This document shows positions 54,131 to 64,000 of a DNA stretch of 64,000 bases, in pieces. The stretch comes from Zhongshania aliphaticivorans (GTDB lineage: Bacteria; Pseudomonadota; Gammaproteobacteria; Pseudomonadales; Spongiibacteraceae). The DNA lies in assembly GCF_902705875.1 (NCBI RefSeq), contig NZ_CACSIK010000001.1, forward strand, positions 2,351,166 through 2,415,165, read 5' to 3'. A model generated the notes under the pieces. The model made no database searches. It was not told where the DNA came from and saw only the letters and a list, made by a program, of their open reading frames with translations. The position numbers and the translations under genes were made by a program. Positions within the stretch are counted from its first letter, which is position 1; the number at the start of each line of letters is the position of its first letter.

Positions 54131-54305
54131 AAAACTGACACATAGGCCTAACTATATTTGATGCTGTCGAGCATTATGTCTCGACAACAAATCAAACTCA
54201 TGTGAGTACAACCTGAATTCCTCAGTATTATCTGGACAAGACTATTATCCACATTAACGATAACCGCACGCAAAACTAGCCAGCTAAGCTAGTGAATAAA
54301 AATAT

Positions 54306-55748
54306 CTAACCCCCCTCTTTATTCTGAGATTGTGCGTGATTCACCGACTGCACTACTGGATCATCAAGATCCCAGCCCCCGCCTATAACAGCCGCTAATT
54401 GTAAAGCCGCTTGCAAGCGATCAGCCTCAGTGGCTACTTTGGTTCGGCGCGTATTCAAGGTTTGATTTTGCGCGGTAGCCACTTCAAGGAAAGTCACCAA
54501 ACCCGATTTATAACGGTTATTAACAATGCGCTCATTCTCTTCTGCTAGCTCTAACAAAATAGCCTGTTGCTCGGTTTTTTCTTTTAATAAGCTCAACGTT
54601 GCCAAAGCATTTTCTACTTCCGCTAAGCCATCTAAAACCGTCTGCCGATACGCCGCAAGCTGCTCATCGTATTGTGCTACAGCAATCGCTTTACTTGCCC
54701 GCCTTGCGCCACCGTCAAACAGGGTTTGTACCAATGAAGGGCCAACAGACCATATTGCATTCGGCGCATCAAAAAGATCGCCAAATCGCCCCGCATTAGC
54801 CCCGTAACCGGCACTGATGGTAAAACTCGGCAGCCACGCAGCTTGCGCAACGCCAATTTGGGCGCTGGCCGACGCGAGCTGCCGCTCGGCTGATACCACG
54901 TCTGGCCGGCGTGATATCAAAGTTGACGGTAGCGAAGCCGGTAGCACAGGCAGCTCGGGCAATTTTCCTTCCGGCGTTAATGTAAAATTCACCGGCGCCT
55001 TACCTAGCAACACCGCAATACTGTTTTCTTCAAGCGCCCGCTGACTAGCTAAATCTATCAAATCGGATTTTAACGCTTGCTGCTGTGTCTCTGCCTGAAT
55101 AACGTCAGAGCGAGGCACAATCCCCGCTTTGTATTGATTTTGTGTAAGTACAGTTGAGCGCGCATAGGTTTCCATGGTTTGCTCTAAGATAAGGCGCTGG
55201 GCATCTAAAGCCCGCAAGCGGATATAACTTTGCGCAACCGCAAGCTGAATATTAAGGCCGGCAGCAACAAGATCCGCAGCGCTACTTTGCATTCCCGTGC
55301 GGCTGGCTTCTACACTGCGACGAACTCGCCCCCATAAGTCTGGAGCCCAGCTCGCGCTCAACCGCGCGCTATAGCTTTCCGTCACGCTGATACTATCGCC
55401 ACCGTCGCGGCTACCGCTAAGAGAGGCGTCCAACTGGGGACTATAATCACCACGCGCCAAACGCCATTGGCCTTGAGCGGCTCGATATCGTGCTTCCGCT
55501 TGCGCTAAATTTTGGTTGGCAGCGTTGGCCTGAATAATTAATACACTAAGCTCTGGGTCCTTAAATGCAGTCCACCAATCTCCCTGCGCAGCCCAACTTT
55601 GCGGAGCAATGGTTTGCCATCCGGCTTCGTATTTAAATTCTGCAGGCACTCTCGATTCCGGCTGCTGATAGTCTGGCCCAACTGTGCACGCGGCCAAACT
55701 CACTAACAGCGGAAGAGTCGGTAAATATTTTAAAGTGAATAATTTCAT
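54306..55748 (-). CDS. outer-membrane efflux lipoprotein, NodT/OprM family
   Basis: 480 residues. Lipobox SLAAC (Cys21) then TVGPDYQQPE, the standard start of RND outer-membrane factors. Two repeated coiled-coil halves follow (NLAQAEARYRAAQGQWRLAR; later AVAQYDEQLAAYRQTVLDGL). It forms the trimeric outer-membrane channel for the pump encoded upstream. The start overlaps the permease stop by ATGA, so it is the last gene of the four-gene efflux operon. Confidence 0.93.
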   Translation of the reverse strand: MKLFTLKYLPTLPLLVSLAACTVGPDYQQPESRVPAEFKYEAGWQTIAPQSWAAQGDWWTAFKDPELSVLIIQANAANQNLAQAEARYRAAQGQWRLARGDYSPQLDASLSGSRDGGDSISVTESYSARLSASWAPDLWGRVRRSVEASRTGMQSSAADLVAAGLNIQLAVAQSYIRLRALDAQRLILEQTMETYARSTVLTQNQYKAGIVPRSDVIQAETQQQALKSDLIDLASQRALEENSIAVLLGKAPVNFTLTPEGKLPELPVLPASLPSTLISRRPDVVSAERQLASASAQIGVAQAAWLPSFTISAGYGANAGRFGDLFDAPNAIWSVGPSLVQTLFDGGARRASKAIAVAQYDEQLAAYRQTVLDGLAEVENALATLSLLKEKTEQQAILLELAEENERIVNNRYKSGLVTFLEVATAQNQTLNTRRTKVATEADRLQAALQLAAVIGGGWDLDDPVVQSVNHAQSQNKEGG

Positions 55749-58700
55749 AAGTGATTTTTTACTTTTTTATCGCTAGTAATAGCCGTCGATGAGCTAATGG
55801 CAAGGCCATGATCTTGAGGTTTTGTTCGCAATACCCATTGCCGCAAACGCTCAAAATACAAATAAATAATTGGTGTGGTATACAAGGTTAAAAATTGGCT
55901 TACCGCCAAACCACCGATAATGGTTACCCCAAGTGGACGACGCAGCTCTGCACCTTCACCAAAACCAATTGCCAGTGGCACCGCACCTAATAAGCCCGCC
56001 AGATTGGTCATCAATATGGCGCGCAAACGCAAACGTGCTGCTTGTCGTATAGCTTGATCTGGATCTAAGCCATCACGTCGCTGTGCTTGCAAGGCAAAAT
56101 CAATCATTAAAATGGCATTTTTCATTACAATGCCAATCAATAAAAACAAACCCAGTAAAGAAATTAAACTTAAATGAATCTGACTAATTTTAAGGGCGAG
56201 CAAGGCACCAATACCGGCAGATGGCAGCGTGGATAAAATAGTCAGTGGGTGTAATGTGCTTTCGTATAACACCCCCAACACCAAATACACTGCCAACAAA
56301 ACCCACAATATTAACCAAGGCTGGCTTAAGTCAGCGCCAAAACTCGGACGACCACCATCCGGTGCAACATGCACTTGGGTAGGTAATTTAATTTGATCCA
56401 AGGCATTTGCAATGGCCTCCTCAGCCTCGGGCAGGGTCACGCCGGGGGCTAGCCCGTAACCAATACCCTCGGAAGCAAATTGACCCTCATGACGAATACG
56501 GTCTTCGCCCATGCCATAATCCCACGTTGCAAAGCTAGACAGCGGAATTCTTGAACCATCGCTGGCAATCACGTTTAGCTGACTTAGCACTGCAGGCTGC
56601 GAGGTATAGCCCGGTGCCAACTCCATCACCACGCGATACTGATTCATATCATCATATAGCGTGGCAACCTGACGCTGGGAAAAGGAATTATTCAACATCG
56701 ATGCCACGGTGCTCATATCTACGCCGTATTGCTTAGCCAACTCTCGATTAATATTGAGGGTTACTTGCCTAGCATCTTCATTTCCAATCGAGTCAACATC
56801 AACCAACTCGGGTAAATCCATCATGGCTTGCGAGGCAAGACGGCTCCATTTATCCAAGGCTTCTAGAGAATCAGAGCGGAGTATTAATTCATACTCACTA
56901 CTGCTAAACGGCGAACCCAGGCGAATATCTTGATCCACCATCATATGCAGCATGGCACCCGGTACTTTAGGCGCACCAGCTCGTAAACGGTCGACTACAG
57001 CCTGAGCCGAGACACCACGCTCAGATAAGGGCTTTAAATTTAAAGTTATTTGCGCATTGGTTAAGCCACCGCTGCCACCGCTGGTACCCGTCACATCGGC
57101 TATGGCAGGATCAGTCAAAATATACTGACGAAAAATTTCTATTTTGGGCTGCATTAATTGAAACGAAAAGCCATCGTCGCCACGAACAAAACCACGCACT
57201 TGGCCCGTGTCCTGCTGAGGCAAGGTTGTTTTCTGTAACGAGGAGTATAAATAAACATTGCAGGCAATGACCCCAGCCAAGATCAGCATAACCACAATGC
57301 CATGCCGTAACGCCCAGTCTAAACTACGTGCATAACCGTTTTTAAGCGACTCAAACATCTCATAACTATAATCAGCCATTCGATTTTCAAAGCCGCTTAA
57401 TACCCCCTTACTCTGCTCTCTATCAGATAAGTTTGAATGTGGACGCAACCAACGCGCGCATAAACTTGGCGTTAAAGAAAGCGACACCAGCAGTGAAATT
57501 AACATTGCCGCCGCCAAGGTAATTGAGAATTCACGAAATAAACGCTCTACAACCCCGCCCATAAATAATATGGAGACAAACACCACGACCAAGGCGAGGT
57601 TCATGGCTAACAAAGTAAAGCCAACCTCTTTGGCGCCGAGTAGCGAGGCACGCAAAGGAGACAAACCTGCCTCAATATGCCGCTCTATATTTTCTAGCAC
57701 CACAATGGCGTCATCGACCACCAGACCACAGGCAACCACTAGCGCCATGAGGGATAAATTATTTAAGGAAAAACCATAAAAATACATCACTACAAAGGCA
57801 CCAATCAGCGACACCGGAATTGCAATTGACGGTATCAGCGCCGTGCGTAAACTGCCCAAAAATAGCCATACTACTAACATCACCAGCGCAACAGATATTA
57901 ATAAGCTGAGCTGTGCTTCACTGAGCGTGGCGCGAATTACCGGTGAACGATCCATTATTACCGACAACTCACTATTTGACGGCATAAGGGCACGTAGGCG
58001 GGGTAACTCTTTATATATGGCGTCTATGGTCTCAACAATATTGGCACCGCTTTGGCGGCTAACCATAAGAATGACAGCCGGACGATCATTGTGAAAACCA
58101 CTGCTATAGCGATCTTCTACCGACTCAGTTACCTCTGCCACATCTCCCAGTCGGACCACTGCACCGTCACTATGACGAAGTATTAAATCGCGGTATTCAC
58201 TCGCTTTACGCAGCGGATCATTGGTGCTCACTCGCCAGCGATGACTGCTGTCTTCGATAACCCCTAGGGGACGCAAAGCATTGGCTTGACTGATTGCACT
58301 ACGCACTTCATCCAAAGCAATACCTCGATGCAATAAGGCGCCGGGGTCTAGTTGCACCCGCACTGCAGGCAGCGACGCGCCACTGATCCCCACTTCGCCA
58401 ACGCCAACAATTTGCGCTAGTCGCTGAGAGAGAATTGTCGATGCGGCATCGTACAACTCGCTAGGGGACAAGGTAGATGAACTTAGCGCCAAGCCCATAA
58501 TAGGCGCTTGCGAAGGATCTATTTTTCGAAACTCAGGATTGCCCGGCATACCGGCGGGTAATTCACCGCGAACCACATTTATGGCCGCCTGCACATCACG
58601 AGCGGCTTCATCCAAATTGCGGTCCAGATCAAAGGTTAGCACTACCGAGGTTGAGCCCTTATTACTCGATGAGGAAATTGCCGCAATACCACTAATACTG

Positions 58701-58915
58701 CCCAGTGCTCGCTCTAAGGGTGTCGCCACCGTGCTGGCCATACTTTCAGGGCTTGCCCCCGGCAAACTCGCCGTCACTCTAATAACCGGAAAATCAACCT
58801 GCGGCAGCGGCGCTACAGGCAACATACGCCACGCCAACAAACCTACCAATACCAGCGCCAAAGACAGCAAACCCGTCGCGACCGGACGAAAAATAAACGG
58901 CCGTGACAGGTTCAT
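55745..58915 (-). CDS. mdtC: RND multidrug efflux permease, MdtC-like
   Basis: 1056 residues, 12 membrane helices in two halves. HAE1-type proton-relay acidic pair in [17 protein letters not shown] (TM4). Start [17 protein letters not shown] and [20 protein letters not shown] are characteristic of the MdtB/MdtC group. In E. coli MdtB and MdtC form a B2C heterotrimer; the tandem arrangement here predicts the same. Overlaps mdtB and the outer-membrane factor by ATGA. Confidence 0.92.
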   Translation of the reverse strand: MNLSRPFIFRPVATGLLSLALVLVGLLAWRMLPVAPLPQVDFPVIRVTASLPGASPESMASTVATPLERALGSISGIAAISSSSNKGSTSVVLTFDLDRNLDEAARDVQAAINVVRGELPAGMPGNPEFRKIDPSQAPIMGLALSSSTLSPSELYDAASTILSQRLAQIVGVGEVGISGASLPAVRVQLDPGALLHRGIALDEVRSAISQANALRPLGVIEDSSHRWRVSTNDPLRKASEYRDLILRHSDGAVVRLGDVAEVTESVEDRYSSGFHNDRPAVILMVSRQSGANIVETIDAIYKELPRLRALMPSNSELSVIMDRSPVIRATLSEAQLSLLISVALVMLVVWLFLGSLRTALIPSIAIPVSLIGAFVVMYFYGFSLNNLSLMALVVACGLVVDDAIVVLENIERHIEAGLSPLRASLLGAKEVGFTLLAMNLALVVVFVSILFMGGVVERLFREFSITLAAAMLISLLVSLSLTPSLCARWLRPHSNLSDREQSKGVLSGFENRMADYSYEMFESLKNGYARSLDWALRHGIVVMLILAGVIACNVYLYSSLQKTTLPQQDTGQVRGFVRGDDGFSFQLMQPKIEIFRQYILTDPAIADVTGTSGGSGGLTNAQITLNLKPLSERGVSAQAVVDRLRAGAPKVPGAMLHMMVDQDIRLGSPFSSSEYELILRSDSLEALDKWSRLASQAMMDLPELVDVDSIGNEDARQVTLNINRELAKQYGVDMSTVASMLNNSFSQRQVATLYDDMNQYRVVMELAPGYTSQPAVLSQLNVIASDGSRIPLSSFATWDYGMGEDRIRHEGQFASEGIGYGLAPGVTLPEAEEAIANALDQIKLPTQVHVAPDGGRPSFGADLSQPWLILWVLLAVYLVLGVLYESTLHPLTILSTLPSAGIGALLALKISQIHLSLISLLGLFLLIGIVMKNAILMIDFALQAQRRDGLDPDQAIRQAARLRLRAILMTNLAGLLGAVPLAIGFGEGAELRRPLGVTIIGGLAVSQFLTLYTTPIIYLYFERLRQWVLRTKPQDHGLAISSSTAITSDKKVKNHL

Positions 58916-61900
58916 GCTTTAGCATCCGGTGAGTCGAGTTGATCCGTGGTCGCCATATCTTCAGCCGAGTATTCTCCAGTGCGAAAACGATCAAAAAACA
59001 AATACACCACAGGCGTGGTAAATAGGGTTAACACCTGACTGACCAGTAGACCACCCACCATGACCAAGCCCAAGGGTTGACGCAGCTCGGCACCGGAACC
59101 ACCGGCAAACATAAGAGGTAACGCCCCAAACAGAGCAGCCAAAGTAGTCATCAAGATTGGTCGAAAACGCAATAGCGCGGCGCGATGAATCGCCTCACGG
59201 GGACTCATGCCCTGATTGCGCTGCGCATCTAAGGCAAAATCCACCATCATAATGCCGTTTTTCTTAACCAGCCCGATCAACAACACCACACCGATCACCG
59301 CAATCATATCCAATGAGCGACCGGTGATTAATAAGGCCAGTAAAGCTCCAACAGTGGCCGAGGGCAAGGTCGATAAAATGGTAATTGGGTGAATAGTGCT
59401 TTCATACAAAACTCCCAGCACTACATACATTGTCGCCACCGCAGCGAGCACCAGCCATAAAGTATTAGCAAGCGAGGCCCTGAAGGCTTCAGCGGCACCT
59501 TGAAAACGGCTCTCTATTCCCAAGGGCAAGCCAATATCTAACTGCGCTGCTTCAATCGCTTCAACGGCCTCACCTAGCGATGCGCCCTTGGCTAAGTTGA
59601 ACGACAGGGTGGCAGCGGGAAATTGCCCTTGATGATTTATGAGCAATGCCGCGGGGCGCTGCTCTACCGTTGCCACACTACTCAAAGGCGCGGGTACACC
59701 CGATTCAGTGGGAACATACAAGCTCTTTAGCGCGGAAATACCACTGCTTTGCACTGGGTCGACTTCAAGCACGACCCGATATTGATTAGCTTGGGTAAAC
59801 AAGGTCGCAATTTGACGTTGGCCATAGGCATTTTGCAGCGTATCGGCAATTGATGACACGCTGACACCCAAGCGCGCGGCGGCATCACGATCAATATTGA
59901 TATAAGCTTGCTCGCCCTGTTGCTGAAGGTCATTGGCAACATCAACCAACTCAGGTCGCTGGGCTAAAGCCGTCATTAATTTAGGGACCCACTCTGCCAG
60001 TTCAGCAGTGCTCGCTGCGGTGAGGGTAAAGCGATACTGAGTACGGCTTATTTGGTCTTCAATGCTGAGCTCTTGTACTGGCTGGAACCAAGCCTCTATT
60101 TCTGGCAGGTCTTCGGCGCGTTCACGTAAGCGTGCAATAACATCAAACACGGATTCACTGCGCAAATGGTGGGCAGGTAAATTGATAAACATCCGGCCGC
60201 TATTTAACGTTGTGTTGCTACCATCCACGCCGATGAACGATGACAAACTGGACACCCCTGGGTCTTCCAGTAAGGCAGCGGCCAAGGCTTGCTGACGTCG
60301 TGACATCGACGCAAAGGAGGAATTCTGAGGCGCTTCAGTAACCACTTGAATAACACCGCTGTCTTGGACGGGGAAGAAGTCTTTATCAACGGCAAAATAC
60401 AACAACACAGTCAGAACAATGGTGGCCAGCATAGCCAGCATGGCAGCAGGCTGACGAGCAAGTACCCAGTCCAACATATCGCTGTAACGAGCAATAATTT
60501 TACTCATTAGGCCAGTATTGTGGTTTTCGGTTTGTATTGGCTCACGCAACATGCGTGCGCACATCATGGGAGTGAGTGTGAGTGATACCACTAAAGAAAT
60601 AGCAATCGCAACCGCCAAGGTCACAGCAAACTCATGGAACATACGTCCCACCACATCGGCCATAAACAACAGCGGAATCAGTACCGCGATCAGCGATAAG
60701 GTCAGCGATATCAGGGTAAAACCAATCTCCTTGGCTCCCTTTAAGGCTGCCGTCATTGGTGAATCACCGGCCTCGCGATAGCGGGCAATATTCTCAAGCA
60801 TCACAATAGCGTCATCAACCACAAACCCGGTGGCAATCGTTAAGGCCATCAGACTTAAATTATTAATTGAGAACTCTGCCAAATACATAAAGGCAAATGT
60901 GCCGACAAGGGACAGGGGCACAGCAATACTCGGAATGATCGTGGCAGGTATGCTACGCAAAAACGCAAACGTCACTAACACCACCAAAAAAATCGCAAAT
61001 AATAATTCTTTTTGCACGTCTTTGACTGAGGCCCGAATACTATCGGTTCTGTCGGTGAGTACAGTAACGTCTACCGCCGTTGGCATGGTGGCAGACAATT
61101 GCGGCAATAGCGCTCGCACCCGATCAGCCACTTCAATAACATTGGCGCCGGGCTGCTTCTGGATATTAAGCAGTACCGCAGATTGACTATTAGCCCACGC
61201 AGCAAGAAAGCGATCTTCCGCACCGTCACTAATTTTTGCCACATCACCTAAGCGCAATGGCGCGCCATCTTGGTAGGCAATAATCAGTTTTTCATAATCT
61301 TTAACCGAGCGAATCTGATCATTGGCATCTAGCAATGTCGTCCGGTTAGGCCCATCAAAACTACCCTTGGGTTGATTAACATTGGTGGCGGTAATGACCG
61401 AACGAATTTCGTTTAAGCTCAAACCGTAGGCTGCAACCGCTGTTGGGTTAACCTGTATACGCAGTGCTGGGCGCTGCCCACCCGCCAAGCTAACCAAGCC
61501 CACGCCTTGCAGTTGGGCCAGCTTTTGCGCCATGCGAGTGTCGACTAAATCGTGAACCTCAGGCAGCGGCAGACTTTCAGACGTTATTGCCAAGGTCATT
61601 ATCGGCGCGTCTGCCGGATTAACTTTGCGATAGATTGGCGGTGTAGGTAAATCACTTGGCAGCAGACTATCGGCCGCATTTAAGGCCGCTTGTACTTCTT
61701 GTTCTGCAACGCCCAAATCAACCTCAAGCGCAAACTGCAAGGTAATGACAGATGCGCCCCCAGAACTGGTTGAGGCCATTTGCTTTAGCCCGGGAATTTG
61801 CCCCAGTTGTCGCTCTAATGGCGCGGTAATCGTGCGTGCTGTCACATCTGGCCCAGCACCCGGATGAAAGGTATATATTTGAATAATGGGGTATTCAACT

Positions 61901-62019
61901 TGTGGCAAGGCCGATACCGGTAGCAAGCGCCATGACAAAATACCGGCTGCCAACAAAGCCAACATTAGTAGCGAGGTCGCAACAGGCCTTAAAATAAATG
62001 GGCGAGAAATACTATTCAT
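58912..62019 (-). CDS. mdtB: RND multidrug efflux permease, MdtB-like
   Basis: 1035 residues, 12 membrane helices. Start [19 protein letters not shown] and [20 protein letters not shown] match MdtB; the TM4 acidic pair is in [17 protein letters not shown]. It is the first of two consecutive RND permeases. It exports amphipathic toxic compounds (bile-salt- or novobiocin-like in enterobacteria); the substrate here is unknown. It starts 8 nt after the adaptor gene. Confidence 0.92.
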   Translation of the reverse strand: MNSISRPFILRPVATSLLMLALLAAGILSWRLLPVSALPQVEYPIIQIYTFHPGAGPDVTARTITAPLERQLGQIPGLKQMASTSSGGASVITLQFALEVDLGVAEQEVQAALNAADSLLPSDLPTPPIYRKVNPADAPIMTLAITSESLPLPEVHDLVDTRMAQKLAQLQGVGLVSLAGGQRPALRIQVNPTAVAAYGLSLNEIRSVITATNVNQPKGSFDGPNRTTLLDANDQIRSVKDYEKLIIAYQDGAPLRLGDVAKISDGAEDRFLAAWANSQSAVLLNIQKQPGANVIEVADRVRALLPQLSATMPTAVDVTVLTDRTDSIRASVKDVQKELLFAIFLVVLVTFAFLRSIPATIIPSIAVPLSLVGTFAFMYLAEFSINNLSLMALTIATGFVVDDAIVMLENIARYREAGDSPMTAALKGAKEIGFTLISLTLSLIAVLIPLLFMADVVGRMFHEFAVTLAVAIAISLVVSLTLTPMMCARMLREPIQTENHNTGLMSKIIARYSDMLDWVLARQPAAMLAMLATIVLTVLLYFAVDKDFFPVQDSGVIQVVTEAPQNSSFASMSRRQQALAAALLEDPGVSSLSSFIGVDGSNTTLNSGRMFINLPAHHLRSESVFDVIARLRERAEDLPEIEAWFQPVQELSIEDQISRTQYRFTLTAASTAELAEWVPKLMTALAQRPELVDVANDLQQQGEQAYINIDRDAAARLGVSVSSIADTLQNAYGQRQIATLFTQANQYRVVLEVDPVQSSGISALKSLYVPTESGVPAPLSSVATVEQRPAALLINHQGQFPAATLSFNLAKGASLGEAVEAIEAAQLDIGLPLGIESRFQGAAEAFRASLANTLWLVLAAVATMYVVLGVLYESTIHPITILSTLPSATVGALLALLITGRSLDMIAVIGVVLLIGLVKKNGIMMVDFALDAQRNQGMSPREAIHRAALLRFRPILMTTLAALFGALPLMFAGGSGAELRQPLGLVMVGGLLVSQVLTLFTTPVVYLFFDRFRTGEYSAEDMATTDQLDSPDAKA

Positions 62020-62027
62020 TACTGCGC

Positions 62028-63383
62028 CTAATTAGCCGGTGAAGTTGAAGGACCACCATCTCTACTAGGACGCGATTGACCACCCTCGCCGCCCTTCATG
62101 CCTTTTCCACCGCCTTCACGTTTTGGCATGCCGTCTCGTGGCCCACCTTCACCGCGATTGCCCTCTCGCATTCCCCCACCAGGTCTTTCTGGACGACCCG
62201 AGCGCTCCTGTTGTGCGGGCATGGCTACAGGCTCATCACCTTCTACTATGACTGTTCGACCATCACGCAAGCGATCCAAGCCCTCTAATACTATCCGCTC
62301 TCCGGGTTGCAGGCCGTCAGTAATGGCAACCCGATCACTATCGACAATACCCGTGGTAACTTGGCGAATATAGGCTTTGCTGTCTTCTATTACATAAACA
62401 TAACTACCCTGCGAGCCATGTTGAACAGCATCAGCAGGAACCGTTAAAACATCGTCAATGCTAGTAAGGCGCAGACGAACATTCACAAATTGATTGGGGA
62501 ATAGTTCGTTGTCCGCGTTTTCAAATACCGCCCTCACCCGCAAGGTGCCGGTTGTGGTGTCAATTTGATTATCTAGGGTGACTAATTTGCCGGTGGCAAT
62601 CACGGTTTGCTCATTGCGATTTAAGGCTTCTACACGCAGAGGCTCACCGCCATTAAAAGCTTTAACCAAGGCTGAAACCTCTACCTCTGGCACGGTAAAC
62701 AACACCGCAATGGGCTTGGTTTGGGTTATTGTGACAAGACCATCCGTGTCATTGGCCGTGATTAAATTACCAGCATCAACTTGCCGTAAACCAAGCCGGC
62801 CGGCGATAGGAGCCTCAATGCGTGTCCATGACAACTCTAAACGCGCGTCATCCACTAAGGCTTGCTGCGATTTATTGGCGCCTTGTAATTCACGCACCAG
62901 CGCGGCTTGACTGTCGAGCTGCTGACGCGCAATTGAGTCTTCCTCATAAAGACCTTGGTAGAGCTTTAAGTCTACTTCTGCATTTTCGAGCTGCGCCTGA
63001 TTTTGTTGCAACTGTCCCAGCGCTTGATCAAGCTGAGCTCGGTAAGGATCGGGGTCTATGATTGCTAATAAATCACCCTTGGCGACTTCAGCCCCTTCCG
63101 TAAACGCAATTTTGTTTAATACACCACCAACACGGCTGCGAACAATAACGGTATTCAAAGGAGTCACCGTACCTATTGAGCGAATCTGCACCTCTAGGCC
63201 ACCCTTTTGCACGGGAACGACACTGACAGATGACGTCATACCACCAAAGCCTCGCCGCATGGTGGGTGCCGCCGAAGGCGGTGTACGAATCAGCACATAC
63301 CAAATGCCAGCAATAAATATCAGTGCAATTACAGCCCAGATTAAAGCCTTCTGGGCACCACTCAAACGCGGGGAATTATTCAT
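62028..63383 (-). CDS. mdtA: RND efflux membrane-fusion protein, MdtA-like
   Basis: 451 residues. N-terminal membrane anchor ([19 protein letters not shown]), lipoyl/barrel-sandwich halves ([39 protein letters not shown]) around an alpha-hairpin, then the beta-barrel domain. The C-terminal ~65 residues are an unusual Gly/Arg/Glu-rich disordered tail ([18 protein letters not shown]). It links the permeases to the outer-membrane channel. First gene of the minus-strand operon; no regulator gene is adjacent. Confidence 0.92.
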   Translation of the reverse strand: MNNSPRLSGAQKALIWAVIALIFIAGIWYVLIRTPPSAAPTMRRGFGGMTSSVSVVPVQKGGLEVQIRSIGTVTPLNTVIVRSRVGGVLNKIAFTEGAEVAKGDLLAIIDPDPYRAQLDQALGQLQQNQAQLENAEVDLKLYQGLYEEDSIARQQLDSQAALVRELQGANKSQQALVDDARLELSWTRIEAPIAGRLGLRQVDAGNLITANDTDGLVTITQTKPIAVLFTVPEVEVSALVKAFNGGEPLRVEALNRNEQTVIATGKLVTLDNQIDTTTGTLRVRAVFENADNELFPNQFVNVRLRLTSIDDVLTVPADAVQHGSQGSYVYVIEDSKAYIRQVTTGIVDSDRVAITDGLQPGERIVLEGLDRLRDGRTVIVEGDEPVAMPAQQERSGRPERPGGGMREGNRGEGGPRDGMPKREGGGKGMKGGEGGQSRPSRDGGPSTSPAN

Positions 63384-63515
63384 TTATTAAAACCATTGCG
63401 GACGCTGCAGTACAAAAATGACCATATAGACTGAGCATTTAAATTTAGTATTTAGAGTTAAACACAGCTCAGGAAGAAATCCTTCGCGATATCAGCAACA
63501 AATGTAAATGACTAG

Positions 63516-63543
63516 GTGACAAAAAAACACCTTGTTTTGTCAC
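63516..63543. repeat. inverted repeat upstream of mdtA
   Basis: GTGACAAAA (63516-63524) and TTTTGTCAC (63535-63543), 9-bp arms with a 10-nt loop, about 135 nt before mdtA and 52 nt past the stop of the flavoprotein gene. No T-tract follows on either strand. It may be an operator for the efflux operon or a weak transcription stop. Confidence 0.45.
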
Positions 63544-63594
63544 TTAATATTTTTGATAAAGAAAAGTTAGCTATGAAGCTCGAGATACACGCCT

Positions 63595-64000
63595 TTAATA
63601 CACATCTCGGCGATATAAACCGCTGCGGCTCAAGTCGTCAATCGCATTGTTACCCATCAGCGCACGAAGCTGCTGATCAACACTCTCGGCCATACCATTA
63701 CGACTACCACAAACATAGATCGCCGCCCCCATCGCCAACCACGCTTTAAGCTCATCAGCATTCGCCAGAATAGCATCTTGTACGTAAGCAGGCTGACGAG
63801 AACAGCGTGAAAACGTTAAATCGATGTGGGGTAAATACCCTTTATTTTGCCACTCATTGAGTTCATGACTAAAGATACGGTCGGCATCTGGGCTGCGCTC
63901 ACCGTATATCAGCCAATTATTTTTACATCCAGCATGTACGCGCTCTTGTAGATGAGCCCGCAAGCCAGCAAAGCCAGAGCCATTACCAATCAATATTAAT
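63595..64000 (-). CDS. C-terminal end of a flavoprotein reductase (sulfite-reductase-alpha/FNR-like), partial
   Basis: About 135 residues are visible; the frame is open through the window edge, so the start lies beyond 64000. The segment is the NADPH-binding half of a ferredoxin-reductase-type domain: LIGNGSGFAGLRAHL (nucleotide-binding), NWLIYGER, DLTFSRCSRQPAYVQDAI, and YVCGSRNGMAESV near the end, closing with an aromatic residue (YRRDVY). It resembles CysJ-like diflavin reductases or PepSY-linked flavoproteins; which one cannot be told without the N-terminus. Confidence 0.85.
   Translation of the reverse strand, partial: LILIGNGSGFAGLRAHLQERVHAGCKNNWLIYGERSPDADRIFSHELNEWQNKGYLPHIDLTFSRCSRQPAYVQDAILANADELKAWLAMGAAIYVCGSRNGMAESVDQQLRALMGNNAIDDLSRSGLYRRDVY

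Noticed and set aside
58539..58922. 127-codon plus-strand frame within mdtC
   Set aside because: Antisense shadow; conserved RND sequence on the minus strand.
1..64000. Search for tRNA, rRNA, insertion sequences, integrases, phage and toxin-antitoxin genes
   Set aside because: No cloverleaf, rRNA stretch, transposase-like reading frame with terminal repeats, or other such element was seen by eye; small elements could still be missed without covariance or profile searches.

Overview
The window is a chromosomal segment of a Gram-negative gammaproteobacterium, most likely a marine or halotolerant one. It carries prfC, an MdtABC/OprM-type RND pump, a TonB-dependent receptor, rhombosortase, two DEAD-box helicases, an aryl-polyene pigment operon, glucosylglycerol (osmolyte) synthesis and an ectoine-degradation operon. 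GC content looks to be in the mid-40s percent by eye. A lineage near the Spongiibacteraceae/Cellvibrionales is my guess only; nothing in the window fixes the genus. No rRNA, tRNA, CRISPR array, transposase, integrase or phage gene was seen.

Layout. 1-3.6 kb: a small six-cysteine secreted protein, an Ala/Lys/Glu-rich exported protein, release factor 3, and a small periplasmic protein. 3.85-18.5 kb: one uninterrupted 17-gene plus-strand operon for an aryl polyene (APE). It has a ketosynthase chain-length factor, acyltransferases, two ACPs, an AMP-ligase fused to a dehydratase, a glycosyltransferase, a thioesterase, a LolA-like carrier, an MMPL exporter, a flavoprotein with flavin-dependent-halogenase motifs, a DUF3261 lipoprotein, and KS/DH/KR/KS. 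Genes overlap or lie 5 nt apart or less throughout. 18.9-23.2 kb: RhlE, a UPF0114 membrane protein, a P-loop kinase-like protein, DbpA and a cold-shock protein. 23.6-31.5 kb: a cytochrome b561/ethylbenzene-dehydrogenase-type haem protein, a rhombosortase, and facing it a 1759-residue secreted phosphoesterase/nuclease whose C-terminus looks like a rhombosortase substrate signal.

31.7-42.1 kb: a GH13_18 sugar phosphorylase, an overlapping GGDEF-like/AraC pair, a TonB receptor followed by a beta-propeller phytase, and a fused glucosylglycerol-phosphate phosphatase/synthase. 42.5-47.7 kb: a doeB2-doeD-doeA-doeC ectoine degradation operon ending in a clear terminator. 47.9-54.1 kb: a Tat-exported PhoD phosphatase, a GFA-family protein, a tiny minus-strand unit with two short overlapping ORFs and its own terminator, and a large orphan lipoprotein. 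54.3-63.4 kb: a minus-strand four-gene RND efflux operon. 63.6-64.0 kb: the C-terminal end of a flavoprotein reductase running off the window.

Two physiological themes recur. One is compatible-solute turnover: glucosylglycerol made by the fused synthase and probably recycled by the GH13_18 phosphorylase, and ectoine consumed as C/N source by the divergent doe operon. The other is extracellular phosphate-ester scavenging (metallophosphatase/nuclease, phytase with its receptor, PhoD). The most interesting points are the possible halogenation of the aryl polyene, the adjacent rhombosortase-substrate pair, and the repeated motifs in the ggpPS-doe divergent promoter region.
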